A DNA stretch of 64,000 nucleotides, taken from Loktanella gaetbuli. GTDB lineage: Bacteria > Pseudomonadota > Alphaproteobacteria > Rhodobacterales > Rhodobacteraceae. Below are positions 40,599 to 49,342 of the stretch, one piece after another. The position numbers and the translations under genes were made by a program. The first letter of the stretch is position 1, and each line of letters opens with the position of its first letter. The notes below the pieces were generated by a model. The model worked only from the letters and a program-made list of their open reading frames with translations, searched no databases and was not told the origin of the DNA. Location: positions 1 to 64,000 of the forward strand of contig NZ_JAJATZ010000009.1 in NCBI RefSeq assembly GCF_020531945.1. Direction: 5' to 3'.

Positions 40599-41615
40599 TT
40601 AGAACTGGTCTTCGAACTTCTTGGCCAGATCTTCGATGTTGTCTGGCGGCCAGTCCTCGACGTCCATGCCAAGGTGCAGACCCATGCCGGACAGCACTTC
40701 CTTGATCTCGTTCAGGGACTTGCGGCCAAAGTTCGGCGTGCGCAGCATTTCGGCTTCGGTTTTCTGGATCAGATCGCCGATATAGACGATGTTGTCGTTC
40801 TTGAGGCAGTTTGCCGAACGGACAGACAGTTCCAGCTCGTCGACCTTCTTCAGCAGCAGCGGGTTGAATTCCAGACCATCATCATCGCCACCGGCGGATG
40901 CGGATTCCGGCTCGTCAAAGTTGACGAAGACCTGCAGCTGATCCTGAAGAATACGCGCGGCATAGGCCACTGCATCGTCGGGGGTCAGCGAACCGTCTGT
41001 TTCGATTTTCATCGTCAGCTTGTCATAGTCCAGCACCTGGCCCTCGCGGGTGGGCTGCACGTCATAGCTGACCTTTTTGACCGGGGAGTAGATCGCGTCG
41101 ATGGCGATCATGCCGATTGGCGCATCCTCGGGCTTGTTCTTGTCGGCGGCGACATAGCCCTTACCGGTGTTGACGGTCAGTTCCATGTACAGATCGGCGC
41201 CGTCATCCAGGTGACAGATCACGTGATCCTTGTTCAGGATCTCGATCCCTGCCGTTTCCGAGATATCGCCGGCGGTCACGATGCCCGGACCCTTGGCCTG
41301 GACACTCAGACGCTTGGGGCCTTCGACGTCCATGCGGATCGCAACACCCTTGAGGTTCAGAACGATGTCGGTCACGTCTTCACGCACACCGGCCACGGAC
41401 GAAAATTCGTGCAGGACGTTGTCAATCTGGACGGCGGTGATGGCAGCGCCTTGCAGCGACGACATCAGAACGCGGCGCAGCGCGTTGCCCAGCGTCAGAC
41501 CAAAGCCGCGTTCCAGCGGTTCGGCGGTCACGGTCGCCTGGCGTGCGGGGTCGTTGCCCGGCTTGACGTCCAGTTGCGACGGTTTAATCAGTTCGGCCCA
41601 GTTCTTGTGGATCAT
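40599..41615 (-). CDS. rpoA: RNA polymerase alpha subunit
   Basis: The 338-aa subunit has the N-terminal assembly domain (PLERGFGLTLGNALRRVLMSSLQGAAI) and the C-terminal domain that contacts promoters and activators (LELSVRSANCLKNDNIVYIGDLIQKTEAEMLRTPNFGRKSLNEIKEVL). ATG 41615 is chosen because GGAGGG lies just upstream. Confidence 0.98.
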   Translation of the reverse strand: MIHKNWAELIKPSQLDVKPGNDPARQATVTAEPLERGFGLTLGNALRRVLMSSLQGAAITAVQIDNVLHEFSSVAGVREDVTDIVLNLKGVAIRMDVEGPKRLSVQAKGPGIVTAGDISETAGIEILNKDHVICHLDDGADLYMELTVNTGKGYVAADKNKPEDAPIGMIAIDAIYSPVKKVSYDVQPTREGQVLDYDKLTMKIETDGSLTPDDAVAYAARILQDQLQVFVNFDEPESASAGGDDDGLEFNPLLLKKVDELELSVRSANCLKNDNIVYIGDLIQKTEAEMLRTPNFGRKSLNEIKEVLSGMGLHLGMDVEDWPPDNIEDLAKKFEDQF

Positions 41616-41724
41616 ATGTCCCTCCATCCTTGCCCGACCCTATGTCCAAAAGGTCCGACGCTCGAGGTTTCAAAACGGCGCAACGGGGCCGTGCGGATGC
41701 ACGGCCCCATCACCATAAATAGGC

Positions 41725-42117
41725 TTAGACGCGGCGACGCTTTGGGGGGCGGCAGCCGTTGTGGGCCATCGGGGTCACATCACGGATCGAGGTGATGTTG
41801 AAACCGACGGCGGCCAGAGCGCGCAGCGCGCTTTCGCGGCCGGAACCGGGGCCCTGCACTTCGACTTCCAGCGTTTTCACGCCGTGGTCCTGTGCTTTCT
41901 TGCCGGCGTCTTCTGCGGCCATCTGGGCGGCGTAGGGTGTCGATTTACGCGACCCCTTGAAACCCATGGTACCGGCAGAGGACCACGCAATTGCGTTGCC
42001 CTGAACGTCAGAAATCAGGATTTTCGTGTTGTTGAACGAAGAGTTCACATGCGCCACACCAGCGGCGATGTTCTTGGAGACCTTCTTCTTGCCCCCACGA
42101 CGAGTATCACGTGCCAT
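41725..42117 (-). CDS. rpsK: 30S ribosomal protein S11
   Basis: The 130-aa product has HVNSSFNNTKILISDVQGNAI and the C-terminal TSIRDVTPMAHNGCRPPKRRRV that define S11, a platform protein near the mRNA exit. It lies 12 bp after rpsM. Confidence 0.98.
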   Translation of the reverse strand: MARDTRRGGKKKVSKNIAAGVAHVNSSFNNTKILISDVQGNAIAWSSAGTMGFKGSRKSTPYAAQMAAEDAGKKAQDHGVKTLEVEVQGPGSGRESALRALAAVGFNITSIRDVTPMAHNGCRPPKRRRV

Positions 42118-42129
42118 GATGGAGCCTCC

Positions 42130-42498
42130 TTATTTCTTCTTGCCGGCGATGGCCTTTGCGGGGCCCTTGCGCGTGCGTGCGTTGGTGTGGGTCCGCTGAC
42201 CGCGAACCGGCAGGTTCCGGCGGTGACGCAGGCCACGGTACGAACCGAGGTCCATCAGACGCTTGATGTTCATCTGGGTCTCACGACGCAGGTCACCCTC
42301 GACGGTCAGATGCTCGTCGATATACTCGCGCACCTTGAGGATTTCGGCGTCGGACAGGTCGTTCACGCGGCGCGCGCGGTCGATGCCAACAGCTTCACAG
42401 ATGGTTTCAGCGGTCGTGTTGCCGATACCGGTGATATAGGTCAGTGCGATGGGAACGCGCTTACCAGACGGGATGTTAACCCCAGCGATACGTGCCAA
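42130..42498 (-). CDS. rpsM: 30S ribosomal protein S13
   Basis: The 122-aa product starts MARIAGVNIPSGKRVPIALTYI and has the RGLRHRRNLPVRGQRTHTNARTRKGP tail of S13, a head protein that touches the P-site tRNA and S19. It is the first gene of the alpha operon, with a predicted promoter upstream. Confidence 0.98.
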   Translation of the reverse strand: MARIAGVNIPSGKRVPIALTYITGIGNTTAETICEAVGIDRARRVNDLSDAEILKVREYIDEHLTVEGDLRRETQMNIKRLMDLGSYRGLRHRRNLPVRGQRTHTNARTRKGPAKAIAGKKK

Positions 42499-42653
42499 AA
42501 TAGCAATCCTTTTCGTTGCGGGTCCGTCATGCCAGACCCTTTTTTCACAACGCAGGCCTACCGATTTTCGCGGCAGGCCGGTGTCATATGAGGTAATCTT
42601 GGCGGCGTGGGTGCGACCCGGACACCAAGAATGATTCCCTCGCGGGATGCGGG

Positions 42654-42682
42654 TGTTTAGGAGTAAGGCAACAGGGGGTCAA
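42654..42682 (-). promoter_or_regulatory. Predicted promoter of rpsM-rpsK-rpoA-rplQ
   Basis: On the minus strand TTGACC (42682-42677) and TAAACA (42659-42654) are separated by 17 bp, in the 206-bp gap between adk and rpsM. The -35 lies within the loop and arm of the hairpin at 42670-42691. Confidence 0.6.
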
Positions 42683-42691
42683 CCCCCTGTT
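42670..42691 (-). terminator. Hairpin after adk
   Basis: AACAGGGGG and CCCCCTGTT form a perfect 9-bp stem with loop TCAA, 13 bp beyond the adk stop. No U-run follows. It overlaps the predicted promoter of the alpha operon. Confidence 0.5.
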
Positions 42692-42704
42692 CACCATTGG
42701 CGCA

Positions 42705-43352
42705 TCAGGTCAGTGCAGCGCGGATCGCAGCCGATACATCGTCCATCGATTGCAGGCCGTCGACCGTGCTCAGGTCGCCGTTCGCATAGTAGTAACCGAC
42801 CAGCGGACTGGTCTGTTTGTAATAGGCCAGCAAACGGGTTTTCAGGCTGTCCTCGTTGTCGTCCGAACGGCGCGTGAACTCTGCCTTTTCGCCGCAGCTG
42901 ACGCAGACGCCGTTGTCGGGGACAGGTTTGGTGTTGTCGTTATAGACCTCACCACAGTTGGCACAGGTCGAACGTGCCGTGATCCGGGCGACCAGTGCCT
43001 CGTCGTCGACTTCCATCAGGACAACGCGGTCCAGATCCTCACCCAGCTCCTTCAGCAGATCACCCAGCGCATCGGCCTGGGCCAGGGTGCGGGGAAATCC
43101 GTCAAAGATATAGCCGTCAGCGCCGTCGTCGTTGGTCAGTTGCTCGCGGATCAGACCAATCACGATCTCATCGGTGACCAACTCGCCCCGGTCCATGACC
43201 CCGGCAACCATCTGGCCCATCTCGGTGCCCGATGTCCGGGCGGCGCGCAGCATGTCACCTGTGGACAGCTGCACCAGATTGCGTTCTTCGACCAGGCGAC
43301 GCGCTTGCGTGCCCTTACCCGCCCCCGGCGGTCCCAACAGGATAATGTTCAT
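42705..43352 (-). CDS. adk: Adenylate kinase
   Basis: The 215-aa enzyme interconverts ATP + AMP and 2 ADP. It has the P-loop GPPGAGKGTQ, DGFPRT and a LID with four cysteines (CANC ... CVSC), so the lid probably binds a zinc ion. Its start overlaps the secY stop (ATGA), as usual in the spc operon. Confidence 0.97.
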   Translation of the reverse strand: MNIILLGPPGAGKGTQARRLVEERNLVQLSTGDMLRAARTSGTEMGQMVAGVMDRGELVTDEIVIGLIREQLTNDDGADGYIFDGFPRTLAQADALGDLLKELGEDLDRVVLMEVDDEALVARITARSTCANCGEVYNDNTKPVPDNGVCVSCGEKAEFTRRSDDNEDSLKTRLLAYYKQTSPLVGYYYANGDLSTVDGLQSMDDVSAAIRAALT

Positions 43353-44710
43353 CGGCGCGCTGGCCCCCTCCGCTTCGTGCCGCCGCGCTTGCCGCGCAAC
43401 TGTGATTTCTCGATCAGTCCCTCATACTGATGCGCCAGCAGATGTGACTGTATCTGCTGGATCGTGTCCATCCCCACCGACACGATAATCAGCACGGATG
43501 TGCCGCCGAAATAGAACGGGATCGCGAACTGGCTGCGGATGATTTCCGGCAACAGCGCGACCAGCGCCAGATAGCCGGACCCCAGCACCAGAACACGGGT
43601 CACAACATAGTCGAGGTATTCCTTGGTTTTCTGACCCGGACGAATACCGGGTACGAAACCGTTCTGGTTCTTTAGGTTTTCGGCAACCTCGTCCGTCTTG
43701 AACGCGACCTCACGGGTGTAGAAGTAGGTGAAGAACACAATCATCACCGTAAAGAACAACAGATACAACGGCTGCCCCGGACCGAAATAGGCCAGCAGCG
43801 CCGACATGATCGGACTGTTGGACCCGCCAGAGAAGGTGCTGATCGTGGTCGGCAACAGCAGCAATGCGCTTGCGAAAATCGCAGGGATCACGCCAGCCGG
43901 GTTCACCTTGATCGGCAGGTGGCTGGACGATCCGTCATAGACCTTCATGCCGCGTTGCTGGCGTGGATACTGGATGTGGATCTTGCGCAGCGACCGTTCC
44001 ATGAACACCACGAATGTCAGCACCGCAATTACCATCACGATCACGCCAACGATGACAAAGGGGCTGATCGCACCGGACCGGCCTTGGCTCAGGAATTGCG
44101 CCAGAGCGGCGGGAACCTCGGCGATGATGCCGACGAAAATGATCAAGGAGATACCGTTGCCGATGCCACGTGCGGTGATCTGCTCACCCAGCCACATCAG
44201 GAACATCGTGCCACCCACGATGGTGATCACACAGCTTGCGGTAAAGAAAAGCCCCGGATCAGCAGCCAGACCGCCTGCCTCCAGCGACTTGGCCAAACCG
44301 TAGGCCTGTGCCGTGGCAAGTGCCACGGTGCCGTAACGGGTGTACTGGTTCATCTTGCGACGCCCCTGCTCACCCTCTTTTTTCAGGTTTTTCAGCGGCT
44401 CCCACATCGCGCCCAGCAGCTGCACGATGATCGAAGCCGAAATATAAGGCATGATGCCCAGGGCAAAGATACCCATCCGCGACAGCGCACCACCTGTGAA
44501 CATCGACAGGATGCCACCGATTCCGGCGGCCGCGTCGTCCATGAAGGCGCGCAACTGCACGCCGTCGATCCCCGGCACCGGGATATAGGTGCCCAGACGG
44601 TAGACACACAAAAGTCCGATGGTGAAAAGGATTCGGCTGCGAAGTTCCTTCGCCTTGCCGAAAGCGCCCCAACTCATGTTGGATGCCATTTGTTCTGCTG
44701 CGGATGCCAT
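43349..44710 (-). CDS. secY: Protein translocase subunit SecY
   Basis: The 453-aa inner-membrane protein has ten hydrophobic helices, GIDGVQLRAF in the plug region and ARGIGNGISLIIFVGI. It forms the Sec channel with SecE and SecG. The last loop region (FVPGIRPGQKT) and basic C-terminus (RGKRGGTKRRGPARR) are typical. It overlaps adk by 4 bp. Confidence 0.97.
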   Translation of the reverse strand: MASAAEQMASNMSWGAFGKAKELRSRILFTIGLLCVYRLGTYIPVPGIDGVQLRAFMDDAAAGIGGILSMFTGGALSRMGIFALGIMPYISASIIVQLLGAMWEPLKNLKKEGEQGRRKMNQYTRYGTVALATAQAYGLAKSLEAGGLAADPGLFFTASCVITIVGGTMFLMWLGEQITARGIGNGISLIIFVGIIAEVPAALAQFLSQGRSGAISPFVIVGVIVMVIAVLTFVVFMERSLRKIHIQYPRQQRGMKVYDGSSSHLPIKVNPAGVIPAIFASALLLLPTTISTFSGGSNSPIMSALLAYFGPGQPLYLLFFTVMIVFFTYFYTREVAFKTDEVAENLKNQNGFVPGIRPGQKTKEYLDYVVTRVLVLGSGYLALVALLPEIIRSQFAIPFYFGGTSVLIIVSVGMDTIQQIQSHLLAHQYEGLIEKSQLRGKRGGTKRRGPARR

Positions 44711-44730
44711 GCAAAGGCCTCTTCGATAAT

Positions 44731-44768
44731 AAAAACGCCGCCCAACGGTTTCCCGGTCGGCGGCGTTT
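44731..44768 (-). terminator. Intrinsic terminator/attenuator between rplO and secY
   Basis: On the minus strand AAACGCCGCC (from 44768) pairs perfectly with GGCGGCGTTT (to 44733) and is followed by more U residues (TTTTTATT). It lies 49 bp after the rplO stop and just before secY, so it should reduce or regulate secY-adk transcription. Confidence 0.65.
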
Positions 44769-44816
44769 GGAAAACGTTGATCCTATCTAGGGCAGGTTTC
44801 CCTGACCCACAAGCGA

Positions 44817-45299
44817 TCAGGCGTCTGCGGCCGCTTTCGGGGCTGCGACGGTGACGGAACCACCTGCCTTCTCGACCGCTTCGATGGCACCCTTGGATGC
44901 GCCGGTCACGTTCAGCGTGATCTTGGACGTCAGATCGCCCTTGGCCAGAACGCGGATACCGTCCTTGCGGCGGCGGATCAGACCGGATGCGATCAGTGCG
45001 TCCTCGGTCAGCTCGTTGCTGGCGTCGATCTTGCCGGCGTCGATGAATTTCTGGATCAGGCCCAGGTTCACGACGGAATAGGTCTTGGCGTTGATGTTGT
45101 TGAAACCACGCTTGGGCAGGCGCTGGTACAGCGGCATCTGGCCGCCTTCATAGCCCTTGATCGCCACACCAGAGCGCGACTTTTGACCTTTGATACCACG
45201 GCCACCGGTCTTACCTTTGCCGGAACCTGCACCACGGCCAACGCGCTTCTTGCGGTGGGTTGCGCCTTCGTTGTCGGACAGTTCGTTCAGTTTAAACAT
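44817..45299 (-). CDS. rplO: 50S ribosomal protein L15
   Basis: The 160-aa product has the glycine-rich L15 N-terminus (KRVGRGAGSGKGKTGGRGIKGQKSRSG) and core MPLYQRLPKRGFNN. Unusually, rpmD is not directly upstream: a DUF1127 gene and its own promoter intervene. Confidence 0.97.
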   Translation of the reverse strand: MFKLNELSDNEGATHRKKRVGRGAGSGKGKTGGRGIKGQKSRSGVAIKGYEGGQMPLYQRLPKRGFNNINAKTYSVVNLGLIQKFIDAGKIDASNELTEDALIASGLIRRRKDGIRVLAKGDLTSKITLNVTGASKGAIEAVEKAGGSVTVAAPKAAADA

Positions 45300-45394
45300 T
45301 GTCGCTATCTCCTTGGCCGGAGGACCTCACCCAGCGACGGGAACGAGGCACACGGCATTACAGTGAGTCGCACCCGACGGGTGCAGACTGGCGG

Positions 45395-45423
45395 CGTATA
45401 GCGGCGCACCTGCAGCGCGTCAA
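45395..45423 (-). promoter_or_regulatory. Predicted promoter of rplO-secY-adk
   Basis: On the minus strand TTGACG (45423-45418) and TATACG (45400-45395) are 17 bp apart, about 95 bp before the rplO start. It lies just past the DUF1127 terminator. Confidence 0.6.
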
Positions 45424-45464
45424 GAATGGCCGGCGACCGGCAGTTCGGGTCGCGACCTGAGACG

Positions 45465-45494
45465 CAAAACGCCCCGCCAAAACTGGCAGGGCGT
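45465..45494 (-). terminator. Terminator of the DUF1127 gene
   Basis: On the minus strand ACGCCCTGCCA pairs with TGGCGGGGCGT (one G-U pair) around a 4-base loop, followed by UUUU, 24 bp after the DUF1127 stop. Confidence 0.75.
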
Positions 45495-45518
45495 CCTGAA
45501 TCTTGCGTCGGTGGCGGC

Positions 45519-45731
45519 TTAGCCAGCCAGTGCAGCGGCCTCGCGCGCGACGGCGGGGATCATGCTGCGGTTGATGCCGATGTCGGCCAGTTCGCGGCTG
45601 GACATGGCGTGCAGCTCGTCACGGGTGCGCACATAGGCCTTGTGGCGGGCGCGTGCGGTGCGCAGTGTCGTTGCCAAGCGGCCCATCAGGCTGTCGGCGT
45701 TGGCGGTGTTGAATGTGCTTGCAAAAGTCAT
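45519..45731 (-). CDS. DUF1127 small protein inside the spc operon
   Basis: The 70-aa protein has an N-terminal helix with FNTANADSLMGRLATTLRTARARHK and the DUF1127 motif (RDELHAMSSRELADIGINRSMIPAV). Such small Arg-rich proteins are common in alphaproteobacteria, often abundant and stress- or phosphate-regulated; some bind RNA or other regulators. It has its own promoter and terminator, so it behaves as an independent unit between rpmD and rplO. Confidence 0.85.
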   Translation of the reverse strand: MTFASTFNTANADSLMGRLATTLRTARARHKAYVRTRDELHAMSSRELADIGINRSMIPAVAREAAALAG

Positions 45732-45794
45732 CTGTACGTCCTTCGGGTTTAGGTGCCCGCGGTTCTGTGCAGGCCGGTTATCTCTCGTGACCCT

Positions 45795-45823
45795 TAGATA
45801 GAACCGTCCAGACATTCCCACAA
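45795..45823 (-). promoter_or_regulatory. Predicted promoter of the DUF1127 gene
   Basis: On the minus strand TTGTGG (45823-45818) and TATCTA (45800-45795) are 17 bp apart, about 65 bp upstream of the gene start. Confidence 0.5.
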
Positions 45824-45864
45824 CGCACAGAACTTCAGACCCGCCATGCAAATGCTGCAACGCA

Positions 45865-45895
45865 GAACGCCCGCAGCGTGCTGCTGCGGGCGTTC
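45865..45895 (-). terminator. Strong hairpin after rpmD
   Basis: GAACGCCCGCAGC and GCTGCGGGCGTTC form a perfect 13-bp stem with a 5-base loop, 25 bp after the rpmD stop. No U-run follows on the minus strand, so it may be a weak terminator or 3' mRNA stabiliser. Confidence 0.55.
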
Positions 45896-45920
45896 CAAAA
45901 TCTTGCCGTTGAAAGAGGCC

Positions 45921-46109
45921 TTAGCCCTTTTCTTCGATGATCTGCACCAGGTGCGGGATCGAATTCACCATGCCGCGGACGGAAGGTGTGTCTTCCAGTT
46001 CGCGGGTGCGGTGCATCTTGTTCAGGCCCAGGCCGATCAGCGTTTTGCGCTGCTTTTCGGGGCGACGGATGGGCGAACCCACCTGCTTGACGACGATTGT
46101 TTTAGCCAT
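45921..46109 (-). CDS. rpmD: 50S ribosomal protein L30
   Basis: The 62-aa product MAKTIVVKQVGSPIRRPEKQ with GLGLNKMHRTRELEDTPSVRGMVN is a full L30. ATG 46109 is preferred over ATG 46115 because AAGGAG is then about 9 bases upstream. Confidence 0.96.
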   Translation of the reverse strand: MAKTIVVKQVGSPIRRPEKQRKTLIGLGLNKMHRTRELEDTPSVRGMVNSIPHLVQIIEEKG

Positions 46110-46122
46110 TGTCATCTACTCC

Positions 46123-46725
46123 TTACGCGTCAGCGGTTGCTTCGGCTTCGGTGGCGTTGTGTGCCACGTCAGACTGCTGATCGACGTTGTTCTGCTTTGG
46201 CAGAATGTCGGCGACCTTCTTGCCACGACGCTGTGCCACATTGCGGGGCGACTGCTCCTTGCGGAGGCCGTCCAGCGTGGCGCGGATCATGTTGTACGGG
46301 TTCTGCGAACCCAGCGACTTGGACACGACGTCCTGCACACCCAGCATCTCGAACACGGCACGCATCGGACCACCGGCGATGATACCGGTACCTGCGGGTG
46401 CCTGACGCATCACGACGCGGCCAGCGCCGTGGCGGCCTTCCATGTCGTGGTGCAGCGTCCGGCCATCCTTGAGGGCGACACGGATCATGTTGCGCTTGGC
46501 GGATTCGGTTGCCTTGCGGATCGCCTCGGGGACCTCTTTGGCCTTGCCCTTGCCGAAACCGACGCGACCCTTCTGGTCACCGACAACGACGAGTGCGGCA
46601 AAGCCGAAACGCTTACCACCCTTGACGGTCTTGGACACGCGGTTGATCGCGACCAGACGGTCGGCAAATTCCGGTGTTTGCTCTTCGCGGCGGCCGCGGC
46701 CACCCCGGTTATCACGTTCTGCCAT
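46123..46725 (-). CDS. rpsE: 30S ribosomal protein S5
   Basis: The 200-aa product has the S5 dsRNA-binding N-domain (FADRLVAINRVSKTVKGGKRFGFAALVVVGD) and C-domain (PAGTGIIAGGPMRAVFEMLGV), with a basic N-terminus and an acidic alphaproteobacterial tail. It helps translational accuracy. Confidence 0.97.
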   Translation of the reverse strand: MAERDNRGGRGRREEQTPEFADRLVAINRVSKTVKGGKRFGFAALVVVGDQKGRVGFGKGKAKEVPEAIRKATESAKRNMIRVALKDGRTLHHDMEGRHGAGRVVMRQAPAGTGIIAGGPMRAVFEMLGVQDVVSKSLGSQNPYNMIRATLDGLRKEQSPRNVAQRRGKKVADILPKQNNVDQQSDVAHNATEAEATADA

Positions 46726-46834
46726 GTCTGGCTGTCCTTTCTGTTTCAGGCTCGCGCCTTGTGGATACGATCGCAGTGCCCCACCGGGCCCCGATCATCG
46801 AGACGGCCCCACCGGGGGGCCGCCTACGTTTGGT

Positions 46835-47194
46835 TTAGATCTTCAGGCCAGCTTCACGGGCGGCGTCGGCAACAGCCTTCACCTTGCCGTGGAACAGGAA
46901 ACCACCGCGGTCGAAATAGGCTTCTTCCACGCCGGCTTTCTTGGCGCGCTCGGCAATCGCCGCGCCCACCTTCTTGGCGGCCTCGATGTTGTTCGTGCCG
47001 ACGACGCCCAGATCTTTCTCCAGGGTGGAGGCAGAGGCGACGGTCACGCCGTTCACATCGTCGATCAGCTGAACGCTGATGTTCTTGTTGCTGCGGTGGA
47101 CGCTCAGACGCATCCGACCAGCATTGACGCTGCGCAGCTTGTTCCGGACGCGCAGACGGCGCTTGAGGAACAGGGTTCTTTTGCTGTTGGCCAT
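46835..47194 (-). CDS. rplR: 50S ribosomal protein L18
   Basis: The 119-aa product (MANSKRTLFLKRRLRVRNKL, RLSVHRSNKNISVQLIDD, YFDRGGFLFHGKVKAVADAAREAGLKI) is a 5S rRNA-binding L18. ATG 47194 matches the usual start; the frame extends further upstream but inside rplF. Confidence 0.97.
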   Translation of the reverse strand: MANSKRTLFLKRRLRVRNKLRSVNAGRMRLSVHRSNKNISVQLIDDVNGVTVASASTLEKDLGVVGTNNIEAAKKVGAAIAERAKKAGVEEAYFDRGGFLFHGKVKAVADAAREAGLKI

Positions 47195-47195
47195 G

Positions 47196-47729
47196 TTACT
47201 TCTTCTTCCCTTCTTTGCGGAAGATGTACTCATCTTTGTACTTGATGCCCTTGCCCTTGTAGGGCTCGGGCTTGCGCCAAGCACGGATGTTCGCGGCAAC
47301 CTGACCAACCTGCTGTTGGTCGATGCCCTCGACGATGATCTCGGTCTGCTTGGGGGCCGTCACGGTGACGCCCTCGGGCACATCGAAATTCACGTCGTGG
47401 CTGTAACCCAGCGCCAACTTCAGGACGTTGCCCTGCATCTGTGCCCGGTAACCCACGCCGTTGATCTCAAGCTCTTTCTTGAAGCCGGTGGTCACACCGG
47501 TCACAAGGTTCGACACCTGCGTGCGGGTCATGCCCCACTGCTGGCGTGCGCGCTTGGACTTCCCGCGCGGAGTCACGCTGACTGCGCCGTCTTCGACCGT
47601 CAGTGTCACATCGTCGGTCGCCTTGAAGCTGCGGGTCCCCTTGGGGCCTTTCACTTCGATGGTCTGGCCGGAGACTTTCGCCTCAACCCCGGAGGGCAGC
47701 TCGACCGGTTTTTTACCAATACGAGACAT
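47196..47729 (-). CDS. rplF: 50S ribosomal protein L6
   Basis: The 177-aa product begins MSRIGKKPVELPSGV and has the C-terminal RKPEPYKGKGIKYKDEYIFRKEGKKK signature of L6. It lies 1 bp from the rplR start. Confidence 0.98.
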   Translation of the reverse strand: MSRIGKKPVELPSGVEAKVSGQTIEVKGPKGTRSFKATDDVTLTVEDGAVSVTPRGKSKRARQQWGMTRTQVSNLVTGVTTGFKKELEINGVGYRAQMQGNVLKLALGYSHDVNFDVPEGVTVTAPKQTEIIVEGIDQQQVGQVAANIRAWRKPEPYKGKGIKYKDEYIFRKEGKKK

Positions 47730-47739
47730 TAGTCCCTCC

Positions 47740-48132
47740 TTAGAATACGGTGCAAAGCACTTCGCCGCCAACATTGGCTGCGCGTGCATTTGCATCAGAC
47801 ATCACACCCTTGGGGGTGGAGACAATCGACACGCCCAGGCCCTGACGGACGCTCGGCAGGTCATTGACGGCCATGTAAACACGACGACCGGGCTTGGACA
47901 CGCGCTTCACCTCTTGGATGACGGGCGTACCTTCGTAGTACTTCAGCTCGATCGAAAAGGCCGGGTGACCGTCCTTGCCGTCTTTTTTCTCGTAACCGCG
48001 GATGTAGCCTTCGTCAGCCAGCACATCCAGCACCCAGCCACGCAGCTTGGATGCAGGTGTCTCGACCGAGGCCTTGCCGCGCATCTGACCGTTACGAATG
48101 CGGGTCAGCATATCACCGATAGGATCGTTCAT
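47740..48132 (-). CDS. rpsH: 30S ribosomal protein S8
   Basis: The 130-aa product (MNDPIGDMLTRIRNGQMRG, GLGVSIVSTPKGVMSDANAR) is a full S8, an early 16S rRNA-binding protein that in some bacteria also represses the spc operon. Confidence 0.98.
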   Translation of the reverse strand: MNDPIGDMLTRIRNGQMRGKASVETPASKLRGWVLDVLADEGYIRGYEKKDGKDGHPAFSIELKYYEGTPVIQEVKRVSKPGRRVYMAVNDLPSVRQGLGVSIVSTPKGVMSDANARAANVGGEVLCTVF

Positions 48133-48144
48133 ACTAAATTCTCC

Positions 48145-48450
48145 TTACCAGCTCGACTTGACCATGCCGGGGATCTCGCCGTTGGAACCAAGGTCCCGCA
48201 GCGCGATCCGGCTGATCTTCAGTTTACGATAATACGCGTGCGGACGACCCGTCAGCTGGCAGCGGTTGTGCAGACGCACCTTGCTGGAGTTGCGGGGCAG
48301 TTCGGCCAGCTTCAGGGACGCCTTGAAGCGCTCCTCGACGGGCTTTTCACGGTCGTTGATGATTGCCTTCAGGGCCGCGCGCTTTTCAGCGTACTGCGCC
48401 ACCAGGCGTTCGCGCTTTTTCTCGCGCTCGATCATGGATTTCTTAGCCAT
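48145..48450 (-). CDS. rpsN: 30S ribosomal protein S14 (zinc-free type)
   Basis: The 101-aa product with RLHNRCQLTGRPHAYYRKLKISRIALRDLG is the long S14 form lacking the CxxC zinc pairs of the short type. Confidence 0.97.
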   Translation of the reverse strand: MAKKSMIEREKKRERLVAQYAEKRAALKAIINDREKPVEERFKASLKLAELPRNSSKVRLHNRCQLTGRPHAYYRKLKISRIALRDLGSNGEIPGMVKSSW

Positions 48451-48471
48451 ATCTTTGTTCTCCTGACGCGA

Positions 48472-49035
48472 TCAGCTGTTGAAGGGCATGTTGAAGGCTT
48501 TCAACAGGCTCTTGGCTTCAGCGTCGGTTGCGGCGGTGGTGCAGATCACGATGTCCATGCCCCAGTTCTCGTCGATCTTGTCGAAATTGATCTCGGGGAA
48601 GATGAGGTGTTCCTTGATGCCCGTGGCATAGTTGCCGCGGCCATCGAAGGATTTGCCAGAGACACCACGGAAGTCGCGGATGCGCGGCATTGCGACGGTG
48701 ATCAGGCGGTCCAGGAATTCGTACATGCGGTCACCGCGCAGGGTCACCTTTGCACCCAGGGGCATGTCCTCACGGACGCGGAAGCCAGCGATCGACTTCT
48801 TCGCACGTGTGGTCATGGCCTTCTGGCCAGCGATGGTCGTCAGGTCTTCCTGAGCGGTCTTCGCCTTCTTGGAATCGCGCACGGCCTCTGCACCGCAGCC
48901 GATGTTCAGGACGATCTTGTCCAGCTTCGGAATCTGCATGTCGTTCTTGTAGCCGAATTCTTCCTTCAGCGCAGCGCGGATCGTGTCCATGTACTGCTGC
49001 TTCAGGCGCGGGGTGTAGTTCGCTTGGTCAAGCAT
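48472..49035 (-). CDS. rplE: 50S ribosomal protein L5
   Basis: The 187-aa product has IPKLDKIVLNIGCGAEA, GVSGKSFDGRGNYATGIKEHLIFPEI and the final LLKAFNMPFNS of L5, which binds 5S rRNA and the P-site tRNA. Its start overlaps the rplX stop by one base. Confidence 0.98.
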   Translation of the reverse strand: MLDQANYTPRLKQQYMDTIRAALKEEFGYKNDMQIPKLDKIVLNIGCGAEAVRDSKKAKTAQEDLTTIAGQKAMTTRAKKSIAGFRVREDMPLGAKVTLRGDRMYEFLDRLITVAMPRIRDFRGVSGKSFDGRGNYATGIKEHLIFPEINFDKIDENWGMDIVICTTAATDAEAKSLLKAFNMPFNS

Positions 49036-49340
49036 CAGATCGCATCCCCTGTCGTCTTGGCGTAACGCACCTTGTTGTCGCCATCCATGCGGAAACCGAC
49101 GCGGGTGGCTTTGCCGTTCGCATCAACAACAGCCAGGTTGCTCAGCTGGATCGGCATCGCCTTGGGCGTGCGACCACCTTCGCTGGACTGGCTCTGCTTC
49201 ACGTGGCGGATCGCCATGTTCACACCTTCGACCACGGCCTTGCCAGCCTTGGGGTCGACGCTCTTGATCTCGCCGGTCAGACCTTTGTCCTTGCCAGCCA
49301 GAACGATGACCTTGTCACCTTTGCGGAGTTTTGCAGCCAT
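49035..49340 (-). CDS. rplX: 50S ribosomal protein L24
   Basis: The 101-aa product has the KOW-type start (KLRKGDKVIVLAGKDKGLTGEI) and NMAIRHVKQSQSSEGG. L24 starts assembly at the 5' end of 23S rRNA. It follows rplN with a 2-bp gap. Confidence 0.97.
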   Translation of the reverse strand: MAAKLRKGDKVIVLAGKDKGLTGEIKSVDPKAGKAVVEGVNMAIRHVKQSQSSEGGRTPKAMPIQLSNLAVVDANGKATRVGFRMDGDNKVRYAKTTGDAI

Positions 49341-49342
49341 GG

